From positions 1 to 62,075 of the forward strand of contig JAZDOK010000018.1 of the NCBI GenBank assembly GCA_043798715.1: 62,075 nt of DNA, in the 5' to 3' direction. Shown piece by piece: positions 17,432-26,461 of this stretch (within the stretch, counting starts at the first letter, position 1; every line of letters starts with the position of its first letter). Origin of the DNA: JAZDOK01 sp043798715. GTDB lineage: Bacteria > Vulcanimicrobiota > JAZDOK01. The notes beneath the pieces are model-generated. The model was given only the letters and a program-made list of their open reading frames with translations, made no database searches and was not told the DNA's origin. The position numbers were made by a program, and so were the translations under genes.

Positions 17432-20362
17432 TTATCTCTCTGACTGCCGGTAACGCGCGAGGAGCTCCTTGCGGTTCTGGCGCAGGTCCTTTCCGGTCGG
17501 CGCGGCGGGATAAGGCTTGTTGCCCATCAGCCCTTTCCAGAGAATGCGGTTGTAGCGCGCGAAATCGAAACGGTCTTCGTATGTAAAGTCCATTCCCTTA
17601 GTGACCTCCGCCCAATACTTCGCGTCGTGCGTCGACTTTGGCACGATCAATCCGGCCGGTTTGGGAGGCAGCGGCAGTTTCGTACCGTAAAGAATCGCTG
17701 CGGGAGCGGCGGTAAAGCTCCACGGTTTCGGCGTCATGTTGAAGATGTCGGCCATGGGCCTTGCGAGCGCGTCGTTTATGTTCATCGGGGGAAGACCCAG
17801 AACCTCTTCAATTGTACGTATGTAGTCAATGGTGTTGTACTGCGTGGAGACCAGGGACCTTTGCTTAACACAGGCGCCCGCCACGAAAGCGACGGTGCGG
17901 TGCGAATCAACATGGTCGCCGCCATCCTGCGAGTCGTCTTCAATTACGAAGATCAGAGTGTTGTTAGCAAACCTGCTGTTTGCGACCTTCTGAACCAGTA
18001 AGGCGACCGCATAGTCGTTATCGGCTTGCATCAGCTCCGGAGTGTTCACACCGTCAATCGCGGTATCGAAGTTTCCGGTGTGATCGTGCATGAAGCGAAC
18101 GAGGCTCAACGAAGGCAGTTCCGCTCCCCCGGCTTTGGCGTACCTGGTATCGAACTCTCGCTCCCACTCCTTGAAACGCCAATAATCCGGCAAGGAGTTG
18201 TCGAAACCGCGGAAATACGGATCGGTGTATGGAGCGAGGGCAGCACTCGAAGGATAGGCCACGGTCGTATTGGCTGAGTACGGGTCGCGCAGCAAGGGGA
18301 GGCTGTAAGGGGAGCCTTGAGGGAAGGCATAACGGGTACAGTCCACAGCGAAACCATAATTGCGAACCGTGAGCTTAGCCCGCAACGCGGAATCCCACAA
18401 ATAACCGGTATTAACTTCATTGTTAGGTCCATCCGGCGCAGCCACATCGGTCTGGCCCGGTAACAGATCCGGATCGTCCGGGTTGAGGGGATTGGCCTTC
18501 TGGCGATCTTCTAATGATAAGGCAACGTTCACATTGCGAACCAGACCCCCGCTATCCAGGCTGAGACCGCGCATTGCGTAGGCCACCGGGAATTGGCGTT
18601 CTGTAACATCGGGGGTCTGGGCCGAAGTAGACCAGGACCAGCCGTCATAGCTGGTTTCGGCGGTGGCATAGAAGTTGTCGAGCGTGACAAAGTTTCGCGC
18701 CAGGTTATGCAGATTCGGCGTGTACCTCTCTCCAAACTCAGCCAAATCAGGGTCGCCATTGCCGATTTCCAGGTCACCCAGAATCTGGTCGTAAGTCCGG
18801 TTTTCCTTGATGATGAAGATAACGTGCTTGACATACTTACGCACGGCCGCCATGACCGCGGCGTCTTTGGCACTCTCGTTGTGGGAGAACCGGTTGTTCA
18901 TGGCTACCTGCGCCGTCAGCGTCGCAAACTGCGCCCTGCTTGGGAGAGGAAAGCTCTGAAAGCCGGCTTTAGTCAACTGGGGATTATACTGATTGGATAT
19001 CCAACCACTTGTATGTGTCGGCGGTCCGTAGCTATAGCGAAGACCGGGATTAGGACCCGTAGGCGACTTCCCATTGACCACATAAACCCATTTGCCGTCG
19101 CCGCTTAAGCTCACTGAGTTAGGGTACCAACCGGTCGGAATGAGACCAATTACCCGGTCGCCGCTATTCGTTCCGCCCAGCGCCACCACCGCGACGCAAT
19201 TCAGATTGCCGTTAGTCACATAGAGTTGCTTTTCATCCGGAGAGAGCGTCACGCTGTTGGGGTTCGCGCCCTTATATCGCGCCAGCGAGGAAGGCATTAC
19301 TGAAGCGTGAGCGATTACCGGGATGATTTCGACTATCTCGTTCGTCCCGGTGTTGATTATGTCAATCGTATCCGACTGGTCTTCGACGACATAAAGGAGC
19401 GACTGGGCCGCGTTCAGCGTCATCTTGTTCGGCTGACCTTTCACCCGGATCCGGGCCGTTACCGTCGGCAACGATGCTCCGTTCAGATTCACTACGACTA
19501 TCTCGCGGTCGCGAATGCTTGATACATATGCTGTCGCGTCCGCTCCGTTACCTTTAATAACCACCCAAAAAGGATATTCACCGCCCGGTGTGCCCGCCTT
19601 CGATACATCGCTCTTGCCGGGACGAAGGTCGCGTTCCCTTCCCGGCGACCATTGGCCTAAACCTCCGTTGAACACCGTTATCGAGTCATTGTAGTAATTC
19701 GCCACCGCCAGAGTCTGGCCGTCATTCGAAATAGCCACACCGGCGGCGCAAGGCTTCACGCCGACTTGAAGGTTTATCGAGCCTGCTCCGACGTCGGACT
19801 TCCCGACCAGGCCATTGCCCAGGTTGTGGTGGCCCAAAGCAAGCGCAGGTCCGGGCTCCCCCCAGGTTCCATCAGCGCTTAGAGTAAAAATATGAACGTT
19901 GTCATCGCCCCCGCCGGCCACATAAAAAGCCTTGCCGGATGGATCGAAGACAATACCGTTGTAGGTATTTGGAACCGTAACTACTTGCTTCTTGACCGGC
20001 GTGGGAGTCGAAATGTCGTAAATGAACACGTACTCATTCGAATCCGGGAAAGATGGAAGTGGAGTGTTTGTTTTATAGAAGCGGTTGTACCCGCTGGTCA
20101 GAACCAGCAGGGTCTTGTGATCCGGACTCACCACGGTGGTGACGGCTTGTCCCGCCAGCCAGCCTGGTTTTTCGGGCAAATCAGGGTTTAACGGTTCAAA
20201 CCGGGAATCCCGGGGCGCCAGCGGAGTAATCTGTTGGCCCATATTGGGCAGGAGCTGCGCCGAGGGCGGCTTAGAGGAGCCACCACTGCTGCCGCCGGCA
20301 CTCGCACTGAGAAAAAGTAATACCGCAATCATAGAAAGACCAGGCCATTTGATGAATCGCAT
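17432..20362 (-). CDS. Exported YncE-type beta-propeller / phosphoesterase protein
   Basis: 976 residues from the ATG at 20362, which has AGGAGG 6 nt upstream; a further in-frame start at 20383 is disfavoured. An exported N-terminus (VLLFLSASAGGSSGGSS) is followed by repeated beta-propeller blades (SPDHKTLLVLTSGYN, SNDGQTLAVANYYNDSITVF, LNAAQSLLYVVEDQSDTIDIINT, SPDEKQLYVTNGNLNCVAVV). From about residue 500 there is a phosphoesterase/alkaline-phosphatase-fold domain: HVIFIIKENRTYDQILGD, FVTLDNFYA, FVIEDDSQDGGDHVDSHR. The last segment carries metal-binding Asp/His. Such two-domain proteins are known in soil and sediment bacteria, with unproven substrates. The lipobox-like segment has Ala where the neighbouring lipoprotein has Cys. 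It is the first gene of the exported-hydrolase block. Confidence 0.85.
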   Translation of the reverse strand: MRFIKWPGLSMIAVLLFLSASAGGSSGGSSKPPSAQLLPNMGQQITPLAPRDSRFEPLNPDLPEKPGWLAGQAVTTVVSPDHKTLLVLTSGYNRFYKTNTPLPSFPDSNEYVFIYDISTPTPVKKQVVTVPNTYNGIVFDPSGKAFYVAGGGDDNVHIFTLSADGTWGEPGPALALGHHNLGNGLVGKSDVGAGSINLQVGVKPCAAGVAISNDGQTLAVANYYNDSITVFNGGLGQWSPGRERDLRPGKSDVSKAGTPGGEYPFWVVIKGNGADATAYVSSIRDREIVVVNLNGASLPTVTARIRVKGQPNKMTLNAAQSLLYVVEDQSDTIDIINTGTNEIVEIIPVIAHASVMPSSLARYKGANPNSVTLSPDEKQLYVTNGNLNCVAVVALGGTNSGDRVIGLIPTGWYPNSVSLSGDGKWVYVVNGKSPTGPNPGLRYSYGPPTHTSGWISNQYNPQLTKAGFQSFPLPSRAQFATLTAQVAMNNRFSHNESAKDAAVMAAVRKYVKHVIFIIKENRTYDQILGDLEIGNGDPDLAEFGERYTPNLHNLARNFVTLDNFYATAETSYDGWSWSTSAQTPDVTERQFPVAYAMRGLSLDSGGLVRNVNVALSLEDRQKANPLNPDDPDLLPGQTDVAAPDGPNNEVNTGYLWDSALRAKLTVRNYGFAVDCTRYAFPQGSPYSLPLLRDPYSANTTVAYPSSAALAPYTDPYFRGFDNSLPDYWRFKEWEREFDTRYAKAGGAELPSLSLVRFMHDHTGNFDTAIDGVNTPELMQADNDYAVALLVQKVANSRFANNTLIFVIEDDSQDGGDHVDSHRTVAFVAGACVKQRSLVSTQYNTIDYIRTIEEVLGLPPMNINDALARPMADIFNMTPKPWSFTAAPAAILYGTKLPLPPKPAGLIVPKSTHDAKYWAEVTKGMDFTYEDRFDFARYNRILWKGLMGNKPYPAAPTGKDLRQNRKELLARYRQSER

Positions 20363-20507
20363 ATAAACCTCCTGTTTAATCATGGAGTTCCAAGCCGGAA
20401 CTCTTGGAATTATTAAGGATAAAAGTAGGGTTCAGGCCATTAAACAATACTTTCGACCCCTTACAAAAACTCCCCTGCCGAGATCGGATCTTTGGACAGA
20501 GGAACAG

Positions 20508-21332
20508 CTACCTTGTTATCTCGCTGTGGTGGCCGCTCATCAGCAGATTTACCCCGAGGAAGCAGAAGAGGACGGCCAGAAAACCCAGGACAGAAAAGAT
20601 GGCCAGCAGGCGCGGTTTGAATCTCATGGACAGGCGCGCGTGGAGGTACCCGGCATAGACGAGAAAGGTGATGAGCGACCAGGTCTCTTTCGGGTCCCAC
20701 TGCCAGTATTGGCCGAAAGCCTGCTGGGCCCATACGGCGCCGCTCACGATGACCAGCGTCAAAAGCGGAAGGCCGAGAGATATGCAGCGATAACCGAGAG
20801 AATCCAGAAACTCAAGAGTGGGAAGATTTTTAAGAAGGGGGCTTCCCTTCCGCTCGGCGGCCTCCCTCCATAAATAAAGAAGAGCGACCCCGAAGGCGAC
20901 GGCGAAGGCCCCATAGGAGAGGATAGCCAGACCGACGTGCCAGAGGAGCCAGGGGCTTTTCAAGGCGGGAAGAAGCGGCCTGATCTCAACCGGGCGGGTC
21001 AGGGCGAAGAGAAGCAGAAAAAAGATGACCGGTGCCACAAAAACGCCCAGAAGGGATATCCGGCGCCGAATCTGCACGATAATGAAGCAGAATGCTATCC
21101 CCAGGGAGGTGAAAACCAGCACTTCGTAGAGATTGGTAAGGAGCGGCCTTCCCGCCTGGATGGCGCGCGTCACCATGCTTACCGCTCCCGACAAAAATCC
21201 GAGAGAAAGAAGCGCCAGGCCGATCTTTCCGAGCATCTCCTTTTTCAGCAGGCAATACAGGAGATAAAAGAAAGCGCTCCCGGCAGAGAGGAACAAAAAA
21301 CCGAAGAGAGCCGTCCTTTCAAGACCCTGCAT
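20508..21332 (-). CDS. ccsA: Cytochrome c maturation protein CcsA (system II heme handling)
   Basis: 274 residues, about eight transmembrane segments. The tryptophan-rich heme-handling signature YWQWDPKETWSLITFL is present near residue 215, with conserved His residues in the flanking segments (LLWHVGLAILSY, GYLHARL). CcsA works with ResB/CcsB to carry heme across the inner membrane and attach it to CXXCH apocytochromes. It begins 1 nt after the resB stop, so the two are coupled. It is the last gene of a run that starts with etfB. No CXXCH cytochrome gene was noticed in the window. Confidence 0.93.
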   Translation of the reverse strand: MQGLERTALFGFLFLSAGSAFFYLLYCLLKKEMLGKIGLALLSLGFLSGAVSMVTRAIQAGRPLLTNLYEVLVFTSLGIAFCFIIVQIRRRISLLGVFVAPVIFFLLLFALTRPVEIRPLLPALKSPWLLWHVGLAILSYGAFAVAFGVALLYLWREAAERKGSPLLKNLPTLEFLDSLGYRCISLGLPLLTLVIVSGAVWAQQAFGQYWQWDPKETWSLITFLVYAGYLHARLSMRFKPRLLAIFSVLGFLAVLFCFLGVNLLMSGHHSEITR

Positions 21333-21333
21333 C

Positions 21334-22641
21334 TCAGCCTCCCAGTTCTTTCTGGATGACGTTCATTTCTTTTTGGTATGAGGTCGAATCCTTCTCACGG
21401 GTCAGTAGCATAGCTGAAATCCCGTTCTCCTGGGCGACAAGCAGAAGGCGAAGGGAGCGGTAGGGTTGAAAGAAAACAAGAAAGAGGCCTAGAAGAAGGA
21501 TGAGAGCGCCTCCCCAGACGAGGGGAAGAGCCGGCTCCCGCTTCACCAGAAGTCCGCTGTAGAGTCCCGCAGACTCCATGGTTATTACGTGACCGCCGAA
21601 GGCAGAGCCGAAATCTTTCGTGATCCAGCCAAGGTCCTTCCAGTGCCGCATGGCTTCCATCATGGAAGGTGCGGCTTTTCCGGGAGATGGGAAATGACCG
21701 TTGAACATGATGCGGACCGCCGGATTGGCCGGATAGCCGCTCTCGTTGACCACCTTCCCGCGGATGAGGGCGTAGTGGGGGATAATTTCGGACACCATGA
21801 TGGCTGCGCCGTCGCCTAGCAAAAAAAGCCGCTCTTTTGCTGATGGGAAGCCATCTTTGAAATTGCTTTCAAAAAAACGGGCTGCTCTCCCCTTCGTTTC
21901 CATCCTGAGGAGAATAGAAGCAATGCCGCACGAAACCTGGTAAATAGCGGTGTCCTCGACGGTAATCGGGTGATTGACCCGAAGAGCGCCGTGTTTCAGG
22001 GTTCTCTTCCCCTGGACTTTCAAAAAGCTGGTGATATCCCTGAGGATACCGTCTTCTCCGATATCTATTCCAAGCCGTGAAAGCTCAAGAGAGACCTTAT
22101 TTTCCAGTTTGACGGACTCCCCCTCCGTCAAACTCAGGGTTCTGGAAAAACTGACCCCGGGGATGTTCCCCCATATTACGCCCAGAATGACCAAAAGAAT
22201 GCCGACGTGAACAGATAATGAGCCCCAGCGTTTGAGCCGCCCTTTCTCGAACAGAAAAAAAATTGTCTTTCCATCTTTTTTTTCACTGGCTATAATATAG
22301 CGAAGTTTCCAGGCGGCCCTTCGCACCGCTTTTTCCGCATCGCCAAAGCCCAGTGATACCTTGAGCGGTATTCCTTCGCTGAAGGTATCCAGCCCCCCGG
22401 CAGCGGGCCGATCCGGGCCGTATGAAAAAATTCCAATGAACCTGCGGATGATCGAGACCAGAAGGTTGAGCGCGATAAGGACAAGAAGAAAAAGGAATAG
22501 AGGCGAGTGATAGACCGCCTCCCCGCCCGGTATAACAGTTCCCAGAAGAGAAGCGGCGGCCAGAGTAAAGATGAGAATAACGGCCGCAAGGGGCGACCCC
22601 AGATATTTACCGAGGAAACCCAAAAGTCCGTTCCCGGCCAT
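21334..22641 (-). CDS. resB: Cytochrome c biogenesis protein ResB/Ccs1
   Basis: 435 residues. Three N-terminal TM helices (LGKYLGSPLAAVILIFTL; FLFLLVLIALNLLVSII; LKRWGSLSVHVGILLVILG with a conserved-position His), a large periplasmic domain, and one C-terminal TM (WGGALILLLGLFLVFFQPY). This is the ResB/Ccs1 layout. It forms the system II cytochrome c synthase with CcsA. The start ATG overlaps the stop of the upstream iron-sulfur oxidoreductase gene by one nucleotide (TGATG), linking cytochrome c maturation to the electron-transfer operon. Confidence 0.92.
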   Translation of the reverse strand: MAGNGLLGFLGKYLGSPLAAVILIFTLAAASLLGTVIPGGEAVYHSPLFLFLLVLIALNLLVSIIRRFIGIFSYGPDRPAAGGLDTFSEGIPLKVSLGFGDAEKAVRRAAWKLRYIIASEKKDGKTIFFLFEKGRLKRWGSLSVHVGILLVILGVIWGNIPGVSFSRTLSLTEGESVKLENKVSLELSRLGIDIGEDGILRDITSFLKVQGKRTLKHGALRVNHPITVEDTAIYQVSCGIASILLRMETKGRAARFFESNFKDGFPSAKERLFLLGDGAAIMVSEIIPHYALIRGKVVNESGYPANPAVRIMFNGHFPSPGKAAPSMMEAMRHWKDLGWITKDFGSAFGGHVITMESAGLYSGLLVKREPALPLVWGGALILLLGLFLVFFQPYRSLRLLLVAQENGISAMLLTREKDSTSYQKEMNVIQKELGG

Positions 22642-24620
22642 CAGATGGCCTGACAGACGATTTCCGCGATATCCCTGGCAGGCAGGGATTCCGCGTTCTT
22701 TTCCTTCAGGCCGTCCTCCACCATGGTGAGACAGTAGGGGCAGGCCGTGGCCACCATTTCAGGCTTGACCTTGAGAATTTCCTCGGTTCTCAAGCTGTTG
22801 ATCCGGGTCCCGATATTTTCCTCCATCCACATCCGGCCCCCGCCGGCGCCGCAGCAGAAGCTCTTGGAGCGGTTGCGTGGAAGCTCTTTAAGGCGTACTC
22901 CCGGAATGGACGTAATGACTTCGCGGGGCGGCGCGTAGAAACCGTTGTAGCGGCCGAGGTAACAGGAATCATGGTAGGTGATCGTCTGGGGAAGACTTCC
23001 GGAAAGTTTCAGAGCCTTGCGTTCGAGGAGATCGGCGATGAAGGAGGTGTGGTGCCTGACGGAATACTTTCCTCCGAACTGGGGATACTCGTTCCCCAGG
23101 GTATTCAGGCAATGAGGGCAGATCGTCACTATTTCGCGGAATTTGATCTCTTTCATGGTGGCGATGTTTTCCTGGGCCAGCATCTGGAAGAGATATTCGT
23201 TACCCAGCCTGCGGGCCGATTCGCCGCAGCATTTCTCGGCCTCCCCCAGAAAACCGAAGGAGACGCCGGAGGTCTTGAGAATCTTCACAAGGGAAGTCGC
23301 CACCTTCTTGTTGCGCTCGTCAAAAGAACCGGCGCAGCCGACCCATAAAAGGACGTCCACTTCATCCCCGGCCTTGAGTTTTTTAAGTTCCAGATCCCTG
23401 GCCCAGTCAGCCCGGCTGGCCCAGCCTATGCCCCATGGGTTCCCGTTGTTCTCCATGTTTTTGAAACAAAGCGTGACTTCCTTGGGGAAGCGGCTCTGCA
23501 TGAGCACCAGGTTCCGCCGCATCTCCAGCAGCTTGGGGAATTGTTCGATGAGGACGGGGCACTGATCCACGCAGGAAGCGCGGGTGGTACAGGCCCAGAT
23601 GGCGTCCTCGTCGATGACCTCCCCGATCATTTTCTGAATTTCCTTCTCATCATTAACGACAGCCTTGAGAAGGTCCGGACCCCTCTCAAAGAGGTGGTGC
23701 TTGAGGTCCAGGATGACTTTCTTGGGGCTCAGGGGCTTCTGGCTTAAATGAGCCGGGCAGGCGTCCTGGCAGCGCCCGCACTCGGTGCAGGTCAGAAGAT
23801 CCAGGAGGCCTTTCCAGGAAAATTCTTCTATCTTATCAATGCCATAGGTTTCCGCCTTCTCGATATCTATGGGAGGCATCTCGCCGCGAGGCTTGAGGTT
23901 GCGGAAAAATTCGTTGACGGGGCAGGCCAGGAGATGGAGGTGCTTCGAGAGCGGGATGAAAATGAGAAATCCGAGGATGAGGCAGAGGTGGAGCCACCAG
24001 CCAACCTTGTAATAAATGACGAGCAGGTCCGGCGGGAACCCGGCGAAGAGGCGGGATACGGCCAGGGCCACGGGAGACCAGGAGGCCAGAGGATCATTCC
24101 CGACGATGGCCAGCTTCAGGCCGTCCGTAATAAAACCGACCGTGACGACGGAGAAGATGAGGCCCAGAATGATCGCCGCCTCGGAACTGGCGGTAAGCCG
24201 TTCCGGCTTCTGGATATACCTCCTCCAGGCGGCTATCAGCACCCCCAGGATGGCGAGCGCTCCGAAGATGTCCTTGAAAAGCAGAAACCAGGGACGAATC
24301 GGCTCCATCCCGAGAATCGGGAGCTGAAAGCCGGGGCTGAAACCCTGCCCGTACATTTCTATGTAGCCGAAGGAGAGGCCCAGGAAGCCCCAGAAGATCA
24401 TGAAGTGCATGAGGCCCGGATACCACTCCCGGAGGACGAGGGTGTGAGCGAAGATCGTCTTGATAAGAAAAAGAAAACGTTCCGCTATCCGGTCAAAGCG
24501 GTTTTCCGGCTTACCAAGCCGCACCAGGAGGTAACGACGGTAGAGGCAGACTCCGAAGACGGCGAAGGCGCCCAGAATGCAAAGGCAAAGAATGACTTTT
24601 TCCAGCAAACTCAGGTTCAT
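22641..24620 (-). CDS. EtfAB:quinone oxidoreductase-like membrane iron-sulfur protein (DUF224/CCG family)
   Basis: 659 residues. The N-terminal ~240 residues form about six TM helices of NarI-like cytochrome b type. A ferredoxin module follows, with cluster 1 CTECGRCQDACP. The second motif is WACTTRASCVDQCPV, in which Arg stands where the second Cys ligand is expected. Two CCG (HdrB/GlpC-like) domains follow: CCGESARRLG with CPHCLNTLGNEY, and CCGAGGGRMWMEE with CPYCLTMVEDGL. This architecture beside etfAB is that of the EtfAB:(methyl)menaquinone oxidoreductase described for Geobacter and Syntrophus-type acyl-CoA metabolism. It would pass electrons from reduced flavoprotein to the quinone pool. 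The gene lies 38 nt after etfA. Confidence 0.88.
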   Translation of the reverse strand: MNLSLLEKVILCLCILGAFAVFGVCLYRRYLLVRLGKPENRFDRIAERFLFLIKTIFAHTLVLREWYPGLMHFMIFWGFLGLSFGYIEMYGQGFSPGFQLPILGMEPIRPWFLLFKDIFGALAILGVLIAAWRRYIQKPERLTASSEAAIILGLIFSVVTVGFITDGLKLAIVGNDPLASWSPVALAVSRLFAGFPPDLLVIYYKVGWWLHLCLILGFLIFIPLSKHLHLLACPVNEFFRNLKPRGEMPPIDIEKAETYGIDKIEEFSWKGLLDLLTCTECGRCQDACPAHLSQKPLSPKKVILDLKHHLFERGPDLLKAVVNDEKEIQKMIGEVIDEDAIWACTTRASCVDQCPVLIEQFPKLLEMRRNLVLMQSRFPKEVTLCFKNMENNGNPWGIGWASRADWARDLELKKLKAGDEVDVLLWVGCAGSFDERNKKVATSLVKILKTSGVSFGFLGEAEKCCGESARRLGNEYLFQMLAQENIATMKEIKFREIVTICPHCLNTLGNEYPQFGGKYSVRHHTSFIADLLERKALKLSGSLPQTITYHDSCYLGRYNGFYAPPREVITSIPGVRLKELPRNRSKSFCCGAGGGRMWMEENIGTRINSLRTEEILKVKPEMVATACPYCLTMVEDGLKEKNAESLPARDIAEIVCQAI

Positions 24621-24658
24621 TGAAAACTCCCGCTAAATTATTGTATTCCTACGGCGCT

Positions 24659-25654
24659 CTATACAGGCACCGATCTCACTTTATTCAATTCTTCAGTAAG
24701 CAGGGGCAGAACTTCCAGAACGTCCCCCACGATGCCGTAATTGGCGACCTTGAAAATATTGGCCTCGGGGTCCTTGTTGACCGCCACAATGCACTTGGAG
24801 GAAGACATGCCCACCAGGTGCTGAATGGCCCCGGAGATCCCACAGGCAAAGTAGAGATCCGGACTTACGGCCTTGCCGGTCTGACCCACCTGGAAGGCAT
24901 GGTCCCTCCAGCCCGAGTCCACGGCCATCCTCGATGCTCCCACCGTGGCATCCGGCCCGATGGCCCTGGCTAAAGTTTCCAGAAGGACGAAATTGCCGGC
25001 CTCCTTAAGGCCCCTTCCTCCCGAGACGATGATCCTGGCCTCGGTGAGCTCCGGCAGTTCCGTCTGGGGCTTGACGGTCTCTTGAAGCTTCCACCCGGAT
25101 TTTTCAGGAAGTTTAGACGAAACCTTTTCCACAACGATTTCCCCCGCCGGGTGCTCTTCCACCGGCAGGATATTAGGCCGCACCGTTACAATCATCGGGG
25201 TGAGCTGCGCCCGCGTCAAAGATGTGCGAATTTTCCCGCTGTAGGCGGGCCGGGTCAACTCGACCTGCCCCTCCGCGTCCACGGCCAGGCCGATGCAGTC
25301 AGGGAAAAGCGGGAGGAAGGTTTCCGCGGCCAGCATGGCTGCGATTTCCTTCCCGTGCACGGAGGCGGAAAGCATCAGCATCAGCGGCGCATTTTTGGAA
25401 TAGATATCCTGCAGCACCGCCAGGGAAACCCCCAGGTTATATCCGGCAAGTGTCTCGTCATCAACCAGCAGAAGATGAGAAACCCCAAAGGCCCTGGCCT
25501 TCGAAGATACATCGGGCAAGCCTTTCCCGAGCAGAACCAGAGCCACCGGTTCTTTAATTTTTATTCCGACGCGGGCCGCTCCAGAGAGCATCTCAAGAGT
25601 CGCTTTGGAGAGCCCGCCATCCCTAATTTCGCCAACAACAAAGATCCCTGCCAT
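24659..25654 (-). CDS. etfA: Electron transfer flavoprotein alpha subunit
   Basis: 331 residues. The N-terminal domain contains LLLVDDETLAGY. The C-terminal FAD-binding domain has RIIVSGGRGLKE, VGASRMAVDSGWR, QVGQTGKAVSPDLYFACGISGAIQHL and VAVNKDPEANIFKVANYGIVGD, the full EtfA signature. EtfAB collects electrons from acyl-CoA or other flavin dehydrogenases in the cytoplasm. It sits between etfB (19 nt upstream) and the membrane oxidoreductase, so the three are probably co-expressed. No acyl-CoA dehydrogenase gene is in the window, so the donor is unknown. Confidence 0.96.
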   Translation of the reverse strand: MAGIFVVGEIRDGGLSKATLEMLSGAARVGIKIKEPVALVLLGKGLPDVSSKARAFGVSHLLLVDDETLAGYNLGVSLAVLQDIYSKNAPLMLMLSASVHGKEIAAMLAAETFLPLFPDCIGLAVDAEGQVELTRPAYSGKIRTSLTRAQLTPMIVTVRPNILPVEEHPAGEIVVEKVSSKLPEKSGWKLQETVKPQTELPELTEARIIVSGGRGLKEAGNFVLLETLARAIGPDATVGASRMAVDSGWRDHAFQVGQTGKAVSPDLYFACGISGAIQHLVGMSSSKCIVAVNKDPEANIFKVANYGIVGDVLEVLPLLTEELNKVRSVPV

Positions 25655-25673
25655 GATAAAACGTCCTCCTCAA

Positions 25674-26444
25674 TTACAGTAATTTTACTTCTTCTCTCAG
25701 GCACCGAACCAGCTCAGAGACTACCTCGGGAGGCTCCCCGGAAAGAATACGCCCGGCAGGGCGTTCAGGGGGATAAAACATCCTGAGAGTTTTAATTCGC
25801 GAGGGGGTGATGTCCTTAAGCAGGCTCCCCGCTTCAATCTCCTCGATCGGCTTCTTCTTGGCCTGCATGGTCCCCATGAGGGAGGGATAGCGCGGCTCAT
25901 TCAAGCCTTTCTGGGCGGAGAAGACAGCCGGAAGGGAGGTGCGTATGACTTCAACGCCTCCCTCCGCCTCGCGGCTTACGACCGCTTCCGCTTTTCCAAC
26001 GTCAATTTTGACGATTCCGGCAACAAAGTCAAGTTTAAGAAAAGCCGCGATACTCCCTCCGACCTGGGCCATGTTGTCATCCACCGCCTGTAATCCCGTG
26101 AAAATCAGATCCGGTCCCCTGTCGGACATGTGGCGGGAGAGCACCCAGGCAACGGCCAGATTGTCCAGGGAGCCGGAGTCGTCCCTGAGGAGAACCGCCT
26201 TGTCGGCGCCAACCGCCAGGCAACTGCGAAGAGCTTCTCTGGCCCGCTCAGGGCCCACCGTGACCACGGTCACCTCGCTGCCCGGGTTCTGCTCCTTGAT
26301 CCGGATGGCCTCTTCCAGGGCGAACTCGTCGTAGGGATTCACAACATACTTGATTCCCTCTGTAACGATTCCGTTGCCTTCCTGGGCGATTTTGATCCGG
26401 GTTTCTGTATCGGGGACCTGCTTGATACATACAAAAATTTTCAT
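25674..26444 (-). CDS. etfB: Electron transfer flavoprotein beta subunit
   Basis: 256 residues. EtfB landmarks: MKIFVCIKQVPDTETRI at the N-terminus, NPYDEFALEEAIRIKE, VTVGPERAREALRSCLAVGADKAVLL, and GLQAVDDNMAQVGGSIA. EtfB binds AMP in classical ETFs. In bifurcating ETFs it binds a second FAD. The motif visible here does not settle which applies. It precedes etfA by 19 nt and follows the membrane-anchored protein gene by 17 nt. Confidence 0.95.
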   Translation of the reverse strand: MKIFVCIKQVPDTETRIKIAQEGNGIVTEGIKYVVNPYDEFALEEAIRIKEQNPGSEVTVVTVGPERAREALRSCLAVGADKAVLLRDDSGSLDNLAVAWVLSRHMSDRGPDLIFTGLQAVDDNMAQVGGSIAAFLKLDFVAGIVKIDVGKAEAVVSREAEGGVEVIRTSLPAVFSAQKGLNEPRYPSLMGTMQAKKKPIEEIEAGSLLKDITPSRIKTLRMFYPPERPAGRILSGEPPEVVSELVRCLREEVKLL

Positions 26445-26461
26445 AAATTATCTTGCGCCTC

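Noticed and set aside
23748..24623. Long plus-strand open frame (291 codons) opposite the iron-sulfur oxidoreductase gene
   Set aside because: It is antisense to a gene with clear family motifs; its translation is low-complexity, rich in Glu, Gly and Arg, as expected of a G+C-rich shadow frame.
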